A stretch of 64,000 nucleotides of DNA from Streptomyces sp. NBC_00249. Its GTDB lineage: Bacteria > Actinomycetota > Actinomycetes > Streptomycetales > Streptomycetaceae. The stretch lies in NCBI RefSeq assembly GCF_026342355.1, contig NZ_JAPEMV010000004.1, forward strand, positions 372,001 to 436,000, written 5' to 3'. The notes under the pieces are model-generated. The model searched no databases. It had not been told where the DNA came from and saw nothing but the letters and a program-made list of their open reading frames with translations. The translations under genes were made by a program, and so were the position numbers. Position 1 is the first letter of the stretch, and each line of letters starts with the position of its first letter. Below are positions 1-8,275 of the stretch, piece after piece.

Positions 1-2
1 TC

Positions 3-86
3 GCCTGGGCCCTGCACACCTGGATCGAGGTCCCGGGGCGGCGGCTCCTGCTCAAGCGGTGGCGAGGAACGACCGCAGCGAGCTGA
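3..86 (+). CDS. C-terminal end of a gene, possibly acyltransferase-3 family (partial)
   Basis: An open frame enters from the left edge and stops at a TGA at 84-86, overlapping the tail of the convergent ATP-grasp gene. The 27 visible residues include WALHTWIEVPGRRLLLKRW, which resembles the basic, membrane-proximal end of integral-membrane acyltransferase-3 proteins (a W-I/V-E-x-P-G-R motif after the last helix). Only the tail is visible, so the family is a guess from one motif. Confidence 0.35.
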   Translation, partial: AWALHTWIEVPGRRLLLKRWRGTTAAS

Positions 87-858
87 CCAGCGCCGCCACG
101 AAGGAGTCCCGGACGTCCGGCGCCAGCAGGTCCAGCGACAGGTACGGGTTCAGGTCCTCCAGCTCGACCAGCAGCAGCTCCCCGGAGGGCGCCCGGCAGG
201 CGTCCACCCGCTGGATGCCGTGCGCGAGGGTGTTCCACTCCACGAAGCGGCGCGCGAAGGCCAGGTCCGCGGAGGTCGGCTCGTACGGCACGAGCTCCCA
301 GCGGCGCGCCGGGTCCGGGGCGTACAGGGCGTACTGGAAGGCGTCGTCGACGAAGTAGAAGGACACCTCGTACGCGAAGTCGATCCGCGGCTGGATCAGG
401 ACCTCCCCCGCCGGGCCCGACGGGTGCGCGGTGAAGGTCAGCCCGATGGAGTCGGCGCCCTGCTTGGGCTTGACCGCGTACGTGGGGACCTCGGGCAGCC
501 GGTGCAGCTCGGCCGGGTCGTCGACGGTCGGGATGACGGGCAGCCCGGCGTCGGTCAGGTCGAGGAGGTACTGCTTCCCGGCCATGTCGCCCCGGCCGGT
601 GAGCGGGTTGTAGACGCGGGCCCGGGCGGCGAGCGCGGCCGTGCGGAAGGCCTCGTAGGCCTCCTGGTAGTGCAGGACCGGGCCGCTGTTGCGGACGATC
701 ACGGCGTCGAAGCCGGGCATGAGGGCCGCCGCGTCCAGCGGATGGCACAGGGCGAGCGGGAAGTGCTCGCGCAGCCGGGCGGTGAGGAATATGTCCTCGT
801 CGCAGTAGCGGCGCCCGCGCGCCGGGTAGGCCAGGTCGGTCACGTAGAGGAGAGGCAT
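52..858 (-). CDS. ATP-grasp domain protein (RimK/glutathione-synthetase-like)
   Basis: A 268-residue protein with ATP-grasp ligase layout: an N-terminal Rossmann-like part (LLYVTDLAYPARGRRY), a central domain with GKQYLLDLTDAGLPVIPT and the ATP-binding strand TYAVKPKQGADSIG, and a C-terminal metal-binding stretch ending LLVELEDLNPYLSLD, where acidic residues plus Asn would hold Mg-ATP. The family joins a carboxylate to an amine or thiol; the substrates cannot be told from sequence. The ATG at 856-858 has only a weak ribosome site and lies 32 bp from the divergent LURP-one-like start, so promoters of both genes must overlap or lie in the coding regions. Probably cytosolic: no signal peptide. 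Confidence 0.7.
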   Translation of the reverse strand: MPLLYVTDLAYPARGRRYCDEDIFLTARLREHFPLALCHPLDAAALMPGFDAVIVRNSGPVLHYQEAYEAFRTAALAARARVYNPLTGRGDMAGKQYLLDLTDAGLPVIPTVDDPAELHRLPEVPTYAVKPKQGADSIGLTFTAHPSGPAGEVLIQPRIDFAYEVSFYFVDDAFQYALYAPDPARRWELVPYEPTSADLAFARRFVEWNTLAHGIQRVDACRAPSGELLLVELEDLNPYLSLDLLAPDVRDSFVAALVSSLRSFLATA

Positions 859-890
859 GACCGCAACCTATCCCGGGCAGCGATCAGCGC

Positions 891-1394
891 ATGAAATACC
901 TCGTACGGGACAAAATGCTGGCCATCGGTGACGACGCCCTCGTCGAGGACGAGGACGGCCGGCACGTCTTCCTCGTCGACGGGAAGGCCCTGCGCTTCCG
1001 CGACACCCTGGAGCTGAAGGACACCGAGGGGCGGATCCTGATCACCCTGCGGGAGAAGCTGTTCGGCCTGCGCGACGCGATGACCCTGGAGCGCGACGAA
1101 CGGCGGCTCGCGGTGATCCGCCGCAAACGGCTGTCGCTGCTGCGCAACCACTTCCGCGTGACCCTCGCCGAGGGCACGGAGCTCGACGTCAGCGGCCGGA
1201 TCCTGGACCGCGAGTTCAAGGTCGACTACGACGGCGAACTGCTCGCGCTGATCTCCCGCCAGTGGTACCGGATCCGCGAGACGTACGCCGTCGAGGTGGT
1301 CCGGGAGGAGGCCGACCCGGCGCTGCTGATCGCGGTCGCCGTATGCGTGATCCGCATGGCCGAAAAGGAACGGGAGGCCTCCGCCGCCGGGTGA
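891..1394 (+). CDS. LURP-one-related (YxjI/tubby-like fold) protein
   Basis: 167 residues starting MKYLVRDKMLAIGDDALVED, followed by the repeating beta-strand pattern of LURP-one-related proteins: VFLVDGKALRFRDTLELKD, ILITLREKLFGLRDAMTLER and a C-terminal hydrophobic helix (PALLIAVAVCVIRMA). These bacterial proteins have a tubby/phospholipid-scramblase-like barrel with one central helix; biochemical function is unknown. The gene stands directly upstream of the P450 gene in the same direction, 61 bp away, and may share its transcript. The family assignment is firm; the role is not known. Confidence 0.75.
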   Translation: MKYLVRDKMLAIGDDALVEDEDGRHVFLVDGKALRFRDTLELKDTEGRILITLREKLFGLRDAMTLERDERRLAVIRRKRLSLLRNHFRVTLAEGTELDVSGRILDREFKVDYDGELLALISRQWYRIRETYAVEVVREEADPALLIAVAVCVIRMAEKEREASAAG

Positions 1395-1455
1395 AGCGGG
1401 CGTTCCGGGGGGACGCTCCCGCCCACGGGGGCCGACCCGTCACCAGGAGGCGATC

Positions 1456-2718
1456 ATGGCGAACCGTTCGCACAGCGGCGAACAGGCCGAAGAGCCCGGC
1501 TACGGACTGCTGACCCCCGGATTCTTCCGCGACCCGTACCCCGCCTACGCACGGATGCGGGACGCCGACCCCGTGTACTTCCACGAGCCCCTGAACGCCT
1601 GGCTGCTGAGCCGCTACGAGGACGTCGACCTCCTGCTCCGCGACCGGCGCACCTCCGCCGACCGGGTCGGGCCGCTGCTCGCCGAGGCCCCGCCCGAACT
1701 GCACGAGGAGGCGGCCCTGCTCGGCCGCTTCCTCGGCGACTGGATGATCTTCGCGGACGCCCCGGAACACACCCGGCTCCGCGGACTGATGACCCGCACC
1801 TTCTCCGCCCGCGCCATCGCCGGACTGCGCGCCTTCACCGCGCGCACCTGCGACGAACTCCTCGACGAAGCCGCCGCCCAGGGGGAGTTCGACCTGATCG
1901 GGGAGGTGGCGATGGCGCTGCCCCTGCGCGTCATCGGCCACATCCTGGGCATCTCGCCCGGCGACCTCGACGACTTCAAGCAGTGGTCCGCGGACCTGAT
2001 GGCCGTCCCCATGATGAGCGGGGAACCGAAACAGCGCTACGCGGGCGCGATCGCCGCCGTCCACTGCCTGGAAGCCCTCTGCGGGGAGCTCATCACGCAG
2101 CGCCGGGCCCGGCCCGGGGCGTATCCGGACCTGCTGGGGCACCTGGTCGCCGCCGAGGTCGACGGGCAGTCCCTCACCGACGAGGAACTGGTGGCCTGCT
2201 GCGCCCTGATCGTCATCGCCGGGCACGAGACCACCTCCTACGCCATCGGCAACGCCGTGCTCGCGCTGCTGGAGCACCCGGAGCAACTGGCCGCGCTGCG
2301 CGCCGATCCGGCGGGCCGGGCCGGGGCCGCCTTCGAGGAGGGGCTCCGCTGGAACAGCCTGTCGGGGTGGGTCGGCCGGACCGCCACCGCCGAACTGGCC
2401 GTGCGGGGGCGGCTGATACCGGAGGGCAGTCTCGTCTTCGGGCTGACGGGGTCCGCGAACCGCGACGAACGGGCCTTCGACCGGCCCGAGGTGTTCGACA
2501 TCGCCCGCCCGGCCGCCGCGACCCGGCGCCACCTCACCTTCGGGCACGGGCTGCACATGTGCCTGGGCGCCGCACTGGCCCGGATGGAGGGCGGGGTGTG
2601 CCTGGAGAAGCTGGTCACCCGGATGCCGGGCCTGCGGCTGCGGGTGCCGGCGGCGGAGGTGGACTGGCTCCAGGGCCTCGCCCTGCACGGCCCGGCGACC
2701 CTGCCGGTGAAGGTCTGA
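1456..2718 (+). CDS. cytochrome P450
   Basis: A 420-residue bacterial P450 monooxygenase. The I-helix oxygen-activation motif AGHETTSYAIG, the K-helix ExxR (EEGLRW) and the heme-ligand loop FGHGLHMCLGAALARME are all intact, the Cys being the heme ligand. Length and absence of a membrane anchor fit the soluble class I type needing a ferredoxin and reductase; neither is encoded next to it. The ATG follows a good AGGAGG (caccaggaggcgatc). Substrate unknown: neighbours do not form a biosynthetic cluster. The last codons (LPVKV) are built from the first copy of a 19-bp tandem array that continues past the stop. Confidence 0.92.
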   Translation: MANRSHSGEQAEEPGYGLLTPGFFRDPYPAYARMRDADPVYFHEPLNAWLLSRYEDVDLLLRDRRTSADRVGPLLAEAPPELHEEAALLGRFLGDWMIFADAPEHTRLRGLMTRTFSARAIAGLRAFTARTCDELLDEAAAQGEFDLIGEVAMALPLRVIGHILGISPGDLDDFKQWSADLMAVPMMSGEPKQRYAGAIAAVHCLEALCGELITQRRARPGAYPDLLGHLVAAEVDGQSLTDEELVACCALIVIAGHETTSYAIGNAVLALLEHPEQLAALRADPAGRAGAAFEEGLRWNSLSGWVGRTATAELAVRGRLIPEGSLVFGLTGSANRDERAFDRPEVFDIARPAAATRRHLTFGHGLHMCLGAALARMEGGVCLEKLVTRMPGLRLRVPAAEVDWLQGLALHGPATLPVKV

Positions 2719-2795
2719 CCTGCCGGTGGCGGTCCGACCTGCCGGTGGCGGTCCGACCTACCGGTGACGGTCCGACCCGCCGGTGACGGTCCGAC
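2701..2795. repeat. five tandem copies of a 19-bp unit
   Basis: The unit CTGCCGGTGGCGGTCCGAC occurs five times head to tail (starts 2701, 2720, 2739, 2758, 2777). Copies 2 and 3 are identical; copies 1, 4 and 5 differ at a few positions. Copy 1 lies inside the P450 gene and supplies its last residues and stop codon. Each unit contains the short palindrome CCGG. Too few and too contiguous for a CRISPR array. Confidence 0.9.
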
Positions 2796-2845
2796 CCGCG
2801 GCCGGCGGTCTCCGGAGCGGAACCGGGCACCGCCGGCGCGGCCGG

Positions 2846-3640
2846 TCAGGCGCCCGGGGTGCGCAGGCCCAGGATGCGGTCCTTCAGGGCCGGGAACTGC
2901 TCGCGGGTCTCGGCGACCTTCGCCGGGTCCAGGTCCACCGTCAGGACGCCCTCGCCCGGGCCCGCCTCGGCCAGCACCTCGCCCCACGGGTCCACCACCA
3001 GGCTGTGCCCGGACTGCTCGACGCCCGCGTGCGTACCGGCCAGCGCGCAGGCCAGTACGTACGACTGGTCCTCCACCGCCCGCGCCCGGTTCAGCAGGGT
3101 CCAGTGGGCCCGGCGCCGGGCCGGCCAGCCCGCGGCGACCACCAGCGTCGTGGCGCCCGCGTCGACGAGGCCCCGGAACAGCTCGGGGAAGCGCAGGTCG
3201 TAGCAGGTGGCGATGCCGAGGGTCTGCTCCGGCAGGGTCACCGTCGTCAGGGAGTCGCCGGCCGACATCAGCACGGCCTCGCCCTGGTCGAAGCCGAAGC
3301 GGTGGATCTTGCGGTAGGTCGCGGCGAGCTCGCCCGCCGGGGACAGCACCAGGGCCGTGTTGTAGAGCGAGCCGTCACCCGCGCGCTCCACCACCGACCC
3401 GGCGTGCAGCCAGACCCCCGCGTCCCGCGCGGCCTTGGACATGGCCTCGAAGGTGGGGCCGTCCAGCGGTTCCGCTTCGGTCTCGAACTGCTCGTAGGCG
3501 AAGGCGCCCACCGTCCACAGTTCGGGCAGCACGACCAGATCGGAATCCGCCTGCTCCCGTACGAGGTCGGCGGCGCGGGAGCGCCGGGACGCGACCGACT
3601 CCCCGTCGTTCACCGCGATTTGGATCAGCGAGGCGCGCAC
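2846..3640 (-). CDS. carbon-nitrogen hydrolase (nitrilase superfamily)
   Basis: 264 residues from a GTG start (VRASLIQIAVNDGES); the longer upstream extension does not resemble the family. The Glu-Lys-Cys catalytic triad is visible: Glu40 in VVLPELWTVGAF, Lys in YRKIHRFGFD and Cys in GIATCYDLRFPELF. The family cleaves C-N bonds in amides; this length and the DLRFPE motif match the omega-amidase/Nit1-Nit2 type that repairs deaminated glutathione or hydrolyses alpha-keto amides. Transcribed away from the mycothiol-dependent enzyme gene across a 137-bp gap. Cytosolic. The exact substrate is inferred only from family resemblance. Confidence 0.85.
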   Translation of the reverse strand: MRASLIQIAVNDGESVASRRSRAADLVREQADSDLVVLPELWTVGAFAYEQFETEAEPLDGPTFEAMSKAARDAGVWLHAGSVVERAGDGSLYNTALVLSPAGELAATYRKIHRFGFDQGEAVLMSAGDSLTTVTLPEQTLGIATCYDLRFPELFRGLVDAGATTLVVAAGWPARRRAHWTLLNRARAVEDQSYVLACALAGTHAGVEQSGHSLVVDPWGEVLAEAGPGEGVLTVDLDPAKVAETREQFPALKDRILGLRTPGA

Positions 3641-3657
3641 AGTACCACCGTCCTGGC

Positions 3658-3685
3658 TTGTCAGCCGTCGACTCAGGCCTACGAT
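3658..3685 (+). promoter_or_regulatory. candidate promoter for the mycothiol-dependent enzyme gene
   Basis: TTGTCA (3658-3663), 16-bp spacer, TACGAT (3680-3685): close to the Streptomyces vegetative consensus TTGACN-N16-18-TAGANT. It reads toward the gene at 3778, predicting a leader of about 85 nt. Confidence 0.4.
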
Positions 3686-3777
3686 CGTCACACGAAAGCA
3701 CTGCCGGGGTGCTCCTCGGCAGCGTAGTTTTGGGCATAGTCCACAACGCGCCACTGAACAGCCTGCGAGGGGTCCCG

Positions 3778-4605
3778 TTGACCGTCCATCCCAGCCTTGA
3801 GCCCTATGCCGACGCGTGGACGCATTCCATCGAGGCGATAACCGAGCTGGTCCTCCCCCTCACCGAAGGCGAGTGGAACCGGCCCACCCCCTGCCCCGGC
3901 TGGTCCGTGCGCGACGTCGTCTCGCACATCATCGGCATCGAGTGCGAGCAGCTCGGGGACCCGCGGCCGATCCACACGCTGCCGCGCGACCTGCGGCACG
4001 TGGTGGACGAGTTCACCCGGTACATGGAAGTGCAGGTTGACGTCCGGCGCCACCACACCGCGCCGGAGATGACCTCCGAGCTGGAGTACACCGTCATCCG
4101 GCGCGCCCGTCAGCTGCGCAACGAGAAGCGGGATCCGGCCACGATGGTGCGCGGGCCGCTGGGCGACCAGGTGACGCTGGAGCACGCGCTGCGGCTGCGG
4201 GCCTTCGACGTGTGGATCCACGAACAGGACCTGCGGTGGGCGCTCGGCGTCCCGGGGAACTGGGACTCGCCCGGCGCGTACGTGGCGCGGGACCTCCTCC
4301 TCGCGGGGCTGCCGAAGGCCGTCGCGAAGGGCGCGGGCGCTCCCCCGAACTCGGCGGTCGTGGTGGACGTGCACGGGCAGCTGGAGTTCATGCGGACCGT
4401 ACGGGTCGACGGGACGGGCCGGGCCACCCTGGAGAAGTCCCCTTCGCTGGGCCCGGCGGTGACGCTGACCCTGGACTGGGAGACGTACGTACGCCTCGCC
4501 GCGGGCCGGGTCCGGGCGCGTGCCGTGGCCGGCGACCGGCTGAAGGCGGAGGGCGACCCGGAGCTGGCCGAGGCCATCCTCGCGGCCTTCGCCGTCACCC
4601 CGTAG
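3778..4605 (+). CDS. maleylpyruvate isomerase family mycothiol-dependent enzyme
   Basis: 275 residues. The TTG at 3778 is chosen because it follows GCGAGGGG at a proper distance and gives the family N-terminus TVHPSLEPYADAWTHSIEAI. The motif NRPTPCPGWSVRDVVSHIIGIE is the hallmark of the DinB-like four-helix metal-binding domain of mycothiol-dependent isomerases/transferases: the His of VVSHI plus later Glu/His bind the metal. A C-terminal SCP2-like domain (about residues 180-275) follows. Such enzymes use mycothiol, the actinobacterial thiol, for isomerisation or detoxification; the substrate is unknown. Confidence 0.8.
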   Translation: MTVHPSLEPYADAWTHSIEAITELVLPLTEGEWNRPTPCPGWSVRDVVSHIIGIECEQLGDPRPIHTLPRDLRHVVDEFTRYMEVQVDVRRHHTAPEMTSELEYTVIRRARQLRNEKRDPATMVRGPLGDQVTLEHALRLRAFDVWIHEQDLRWALGVPGNWDSPGAYVARDLLLAGLPKAVAKGAGAPPNSAVVVDVHGQLEFMRTVRVDGTGRATLEKSPSLGPAVTLTLDWETYVRLAAGRVRARAVAGDRLKAEGDPELAEAILAAFAVTP

Positions 4606-4640
4606 GAGCCCCGTAGGCCGGCCGGGCGGCAGGCCCCGCG

Positions 4641-5969
4641 TCAGACCCCGGCCGGGCGGGCGGGGGTCTCGGTGGCCTGCGCCGGGACCATGACCACCGG
4701 CCCGGCGGGCAGCCGGTCGCGCTCGCGGGCCAGGGCCCGGCCGCGCAGGCGCAGGATCTGGACCACGCCGAGGGCCTCCAGGACGAACACCGACGAGAAG
4801 GCGGTCCGGTAGTCGTCGCCGGTGGCGTCGAGCAGGACGCCCACCGCGAGGAGGGTCGTCATGGAGGCGAGGAAACCGCCCATGTTGGTGATTCCGGAGG
4901 CGGTGCCCTGACGTTCCGCCGGGTTGGCGGGCCGGGCGAAGTCGAAGCCGATCATCGAGGCCGGTCCGCAGGTGCCCAGCACCACGCACAGCGCGACCAG
5001 CAGCCACATCGGGGCCCGGTCCCCCGGGTAGGCGAGGACGGCGCCCCACAGGGTGGCGGTGAGCGCCACCGTGCCGAGGGCGAGCGGGATCCGCGCGGAC
5101 TGGCGGCGGCCGACGATCTGCCCGTAGACCAGCCCGAAGCCCATGTTCGAAGCCACGACCAGGGTCAGCAGCCCGCCGGCGGTGGTCCGCGACAGGCCCT
5201 GCGCCTCGATCAGGAAGGGCATCCCCCACAGCAGCAGGAACACCATGGCCGGGAACTGCGTGGTGAAGTGCACCCACAGCCCGAGCCTGGTGCCGGGCTC
5301 CCGCCAGGAGTCGGCGATCTGGCGGCGTACGAAGCCCCCCGCGCGGCCCGCGGCGGGCGCGGCGGGTTCCGGCCCGAAGCCCTCGGGCTGGTCCCGCAGG
5401 AACAGCACCAGCGGCACCAGCACCACCAGCCCCGCCACCGCGCTGCCCGCGAAGGCCGGCACCCAGCCGACCCCGTGCAACACGGGCGCGAGCACCAGCG
5501 TGGACACCAGGTTGCCCGCCATGCCGACGAGCCCGGCCAGCTGCGCCATCAGCGGGCCGCGCCGGGCCGGGAACCAGCGGGTGCCGAGCCGCAGCACGGA
5601 GATGAAGGTCATCGCGTCGCCGCAGCCCAGCAGGGCGCGGGCGGCCAGCGCCATCCCGTAGGACGGCGACAGGGCGAAGCCGAGCTGCCCGGCGGTGAAC
5701 AGGACGGCGCCCAGCGTGAGCACCTTCTTCGTGCCGAGCCGGTCCACCATCAGCCCGACGGGTATCTGCATGCCCGCGTACACCAGCAGCTGGAGGAGGG
5801 AGAAGGCGGCCAGGGCGGAGGCGTTGACCTGGAAGCGGTCCGCGGCGTCGAGCCCGGCGACGCCCAGGCTGGTGCGGAAGATGACGGCGACGAAGTAGAC
5901 GGCGACGCCGATCGACCAGACGGCGACGGCCCTGCGCCCGCCCGGAGGGTCCTCGGGCAGGCCGGTCAT
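4641..5969 (-). CDS. MFS transporter
   Basis: 442 residues with about twelve hydrophobic segments in two halves. The MFS loop 2-3 signature is present as GLMVDRLGTKKVLTLG, and the central loop is long and charged. The ATG at 5967-5969 overlaps the stop of the upstream GntR gene (ATGA), so the two are translationally coupled. The arrangement predicts an exporter or importer whose expression is controlled by the ligand sensed by the FadR-type regulator; organic acids are usual ligands for that class. Substrate unknown. No signal of truncation. Confidence 0.85.
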   Translation of the reverse strand: MTGLPEDPPGGRRAVAVWSIGVAVYFVAVIFRTSLGVAGLDAADRFQVNASALAAFSLLQLLVYAGMQIPVGLMVDRLGTKKVLTLGAVLFTAGQLGFALSPSYGMALAARALLGCGDAMTFISVLRLGTRWFPARRGPLMAQLAGLVGMAGNLVSTLVLAPVLHGVGWVPAFAGSAVAGLVVLVPLVLFLRDQPEGFGPEPAAPAAGRAGGFVRRQIADSWREPGTRLGLWVHFTTQFPAMVFLLLWGMPFLIEAQGLSRTTAGGLLTLVVASNMGFGLVYGQIVGRRQSARIPLALGTVALTATLWGAVLAYPGDRAPMWLLVALCVVLGTCGPASMIGFDFARPANPAERQGTASGITNMGGFLASMTTLLAVGVLLDATGDDYRTAFSSVFVLEALGVVQILRLRGRALARERDRLPAGPVVMVPAQATETPARPAGV

Positions 5970-6631
5970 CGGCCGGCCCCCCGCACCAGGGCCTCGACGC
6001 GCCCGATGTGCCCGCGCACGGCCCCGGCGGCGGCCTCCGCGTCCCCGGCGCGCAGCGCGTCCAGGATCCCGGCGTGCTCGGCGAGGGTGCGCTCCACCCG
6101 GTCGGGGTGCCCGTGCAGCAGGGCCGCGCCCATGCGCAGCTGACGGTCGCGGAGCTGGTCGTAGAGCCGGCACAGGATCTGGTTGCCGGCGGTGCGGACG
6201 ATCTCGGCGTGGAAGCACCGGTCGGCGGTCGCCAGTGCGGCGAGGTCGCCGGACTCGGCGTGCCGGTGCTGCTCGGCGAGCAGTTCCGCGAGCCGCTCCA
6301 GCAGGGCGGGCGGCGCGGGCACGGCCTTGCGTACGGTGAACTCCTCGACCAGCAGCCGGGTTTCGATGACGTCGGCGATCTCCTGCGCGGAGACCGGCAG
6401 CACCAGCGCGCCCTTCTTCGGGTACAGCTTGAGCAGGCCCTCGGTCTCCAGCCGCAGCAGCGCTTCGCGCACCGGCGTACGGGAGACCCCGACGGCTTCG
6501 GCGAGTTCGCCCTCGGTGAGGAGGATCCCGCCCTCGTAGCGGCGGTCCAGGACGCCCTGCTTGACGTGCTGGTAGACGCGGTCGGCGGCGGGCGGCGGCT
6601 TCAGGGCGGGTGCGGCATGCGGGGTCGGCAT
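5966..6631 (-). CDS. GntR-family regulator, FadR subfamily
   Basis: About 221 residues with the N-terminal winged helix (VYQHVKQGVLDRRYEGG, then ELAEAVGVSRTPVREALLRLETEGLL) and an all-helical FCD ligand domain (FHAEIVRTAGNQILCRLYDQLRDRQ, with the His residues that usually hold a metal and carboxylate ligand). The ATG at 6631 has no clear ribosome site; a GTG sits two codons earlier. Upstream on the same strand, GTATCT occurs twice in direct repeat (6643-6660 region), a possible operator. It overlaps the MFS gene by 4 nt and most likely represses it. Confidence 0.85.
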   Translation of the reverse strand: MPTPHAAPALKPPPAADRVYQHVKQGVLDRRYEGGILLTEGELAEAVGVSRTPVREALLRLETEGLLKLYPKKGALVLPVSAQEIADVIETRLLVEEFTVRKAVPAPPALLERLAELLAEQHRHAESGDLAALATADRCFHAEIVRTAGNQILCRLYDQLRDRQLRMGAALLHGHPDRVERTLAEHAGILDALRAGDAEAAAGAVRGHIGRVEALVRGAGR

Positions 6632-6773
6632 GCGCACAGGATAGATACATCAGAGATACGTGGTGCGCGCCCGTCCGGGATGTGGGACGCACGGCCCGCT
6701 GCATCGAAGGATGTACCCCGCGTTCGTCCGCCGGCAGGACGTACCGGGCCCCGCGGCCCCGGACGCTGGAGTC

Positions 6774-7961
6774 ATGGCCGACACCCTGCTCACCCCGGCG
6801 ACCCGCGCGACCGCCCGGCTGCCCCTCCTCGACGTCCTGCGCGGCGCCGCCATCCTCGGCACGCTCATGACCAACGTCTGGATCTTCGCCTCCCCCGGGT
6901 CGGAGTGGTCCGTCCTCCAGGGCGGCCTCACCTCGCCCGACCCCGTCGCGGACCCTTCCGCCGCGAACATCGCCGAGACCGCGTTCCGTGCCCTCGCGGA
7001 CGGCAAGTTCCTGGCCCTGCTCACGATCCTGTTCGGGGTGGGCCTGGCCATCCAGTACGACTCCGCCGCCCGCCGCGGCGACCCCTGGCCCGGCCGCTAC
7101 TGGCGGCGCGCCGCCTTCCTCCTCCTGGAAGGCACCGTCCACTTCGTCCTCGTCTTCGCCTGGGACGTGCTGATGGGGTACGCCGTCACCGCCCTGCTCG
7201 TCGCCCGGCTGCTGGCGCGCTCGGAGAAGGTCCGGCGCCGGGCCATGTGGACGGCCGCCGCCGTGCACCTGACCCTGGTCTCCCTGCTGACCCTCGCCCT
7301 GGCGAGCGGGGACGACGGCGCGCCGAAGACCCCGGACCCGGACGCCGTCGCGCTGTACGCGCGGGGCGGCTACGGCGACCAGATCGCCTTCCGGCTGGAG
7401 AACTTCGCCGCACTGCGCATCGAGCCCGTCTTCTCCTTCGGACTGCTGGTCTTCCTCTTCCTCCTCGGCGTCCGGCTCCACCGCGCGGGCGCCTTCGCCC
7501 CCACCGGCGTCGGCCGCCGCATACGGGCCCGGATGGCCGCCTGGGGCCTGGGCCTCGGGCTGCCCCTGACCCTCGCGACCACCCTCGGCGGCGACGACTT
7601 CTTCGTCCTGGGCCGCTACGGCGTCGCGCCGCTGGTCGCCGTCGGCTACATCGGCCTGATCGGCTTGGCCCTCGACCGGCTGTGGGTCCCGAAGCCGGTC
7701 GTCACCGCGCTCGCCTCCGTCGGCCGCACCGCCCTGTCCTGCTACGTCGCCCAGAACCTGCTGTGCATGCTGCTCTGCTACGGCATCGGACTGGGCCTGG
7801 CCGCCCGCCTCGCCGACACCGGCCCCTGGTGGGTGATGGGCCTGTGGGCGGCCGTGGCCCTGACCCTGACGGCCGGTTCGTGGCTGTGGCTGCGCCGCTT
7901 CGACCGGGGCCCGCTGGAGTCCGTACAGCACCGGGCGCTCAGGCCCCGGCCGTCACGGTGA
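6774..7961 (+). CDS. DUF418 domain membrane protein
   Basis: 395 residues starting MADTLLTPATRATARLPLLDVLRGAAILGTLMTNVWIF. The LDxLRGxAxxGxLxxN opening followed by about eight to ten transmembrane helices and the C-terminal block SVGRTALSCYVAQNLLCMLLCYG are the signatures of DUF418 (YeiB-type) proteins, related to heparan-N-acetyltransferase/acyltransferase folds. Function unknown. The in-frame upstream extension is rejected as non-family. Its end overlaps the convergent inhibitor gene by 23 bp. Confidence 0.85.
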   Translation: MADTLLTPATRATARLPLLDVLRGAAILGTLMTNVWIFASPGSEWSVLQGGLTSPDPVADPSAANIAETAFRALADGKFLALLTILFGVGLAIQYDSAARRGDPWPGRYWRRAAFLLLEGTVHFVLVFAWDVLMGYAVTALLVARLLARSEKVRRRAMWTAAAVHLTLVSLLTLALASGDDGAPKTPDPDAVALYARGGYGDQIAFRLENFAALRIEPVFSFGLLVFLFLLGVRLHRAGAFAPTGVGRRIRARMAAWGLGLGLPLTLATTLGGDDFFVLGRYGVAPLVAVGYIGLIGLALDRLWVPKPVVTALASVGRTALSCYVAQNLLCMLLCYGIGLGLAARLADTGPWWVMGLWAAVALTLTAGSWLWLRRFDRGPLESVQHRALRPRPSR

Positions 7962-8274
7962 CCTCCAGCAGGAACTCGTCGTACGGCGCCTCCTGCGGGT
8001 ACGGCGGCCGCACCTGCGCGAAGCGGATCCGGGCCCGGCCGCCCGCCCGGACGGCACGCACCGTGTACGCCCGCTCCAGGGCCGCGCCCGGCTCCGCCCG
8101 CCGCCCGGCCGACTCCGGCCCCTCCGCGACCGACACCGCGTCCTCGTCACCGCCGACCCGCCAGGTCCACACGTAGCCGCGGGCCCCGCGCCCGGTCAGC
8201 CGCAGGGTGTACGACTCACCGGGCGCGAGCTCGATCTCCCGTACCTCCACCCCGCGGCTCCTCTCCTCGCGCAT
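7939..8274 (-). CDS. chagasin-like cysteine protease inhibitor (I42-type)
   Basis: 111 residues without a signal peptide. Chagasin-type inhibitors plug papain-like active sites with three loops: NPTTGYxW, GxGG and RPW. Here the first is seen as GRGARGYVWTWRV (about residues 28-40) and the last as RPPYPQ (89-94) preceding the C-terminal strand DEFLLEVTVTA; the middle loop is weak. The start codon lies 1 nt after the stop of a papain-family protease gene, so the two are translationally coupled. The context strongly suggests that it silences that protease in the producer's cytosol. Family call rests on loop pattern plus context; no alignment was possible. Confidence 0.7.
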   Translation of the reverse strand: MREERSRGVEVREIELAPGESYTLRLTGRGARGYVWTWRVGGDEDAVSVAEGPESAGRRAEPGAALERAYTVRAVRAGGRARIRFAQVRPPYPQEAPYDEFLLEVTVTAGA

Positions 8275-8275
8275 C

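Noticed and set aside
2701..2795. Possible CRISPR array
   Set aside because: Units are contiguous 19-bp copies without spacers, and no cas genes are present.
4641..7931. Single reading frame of 1096 residues through the MFS, GntR and DUF418 regions
   Set aside because: Only its C-terminal 442 residues (MFS) show family features; the remainder is out-of-frame GC-rich shadow translation over the GntR and DUF418 genes.
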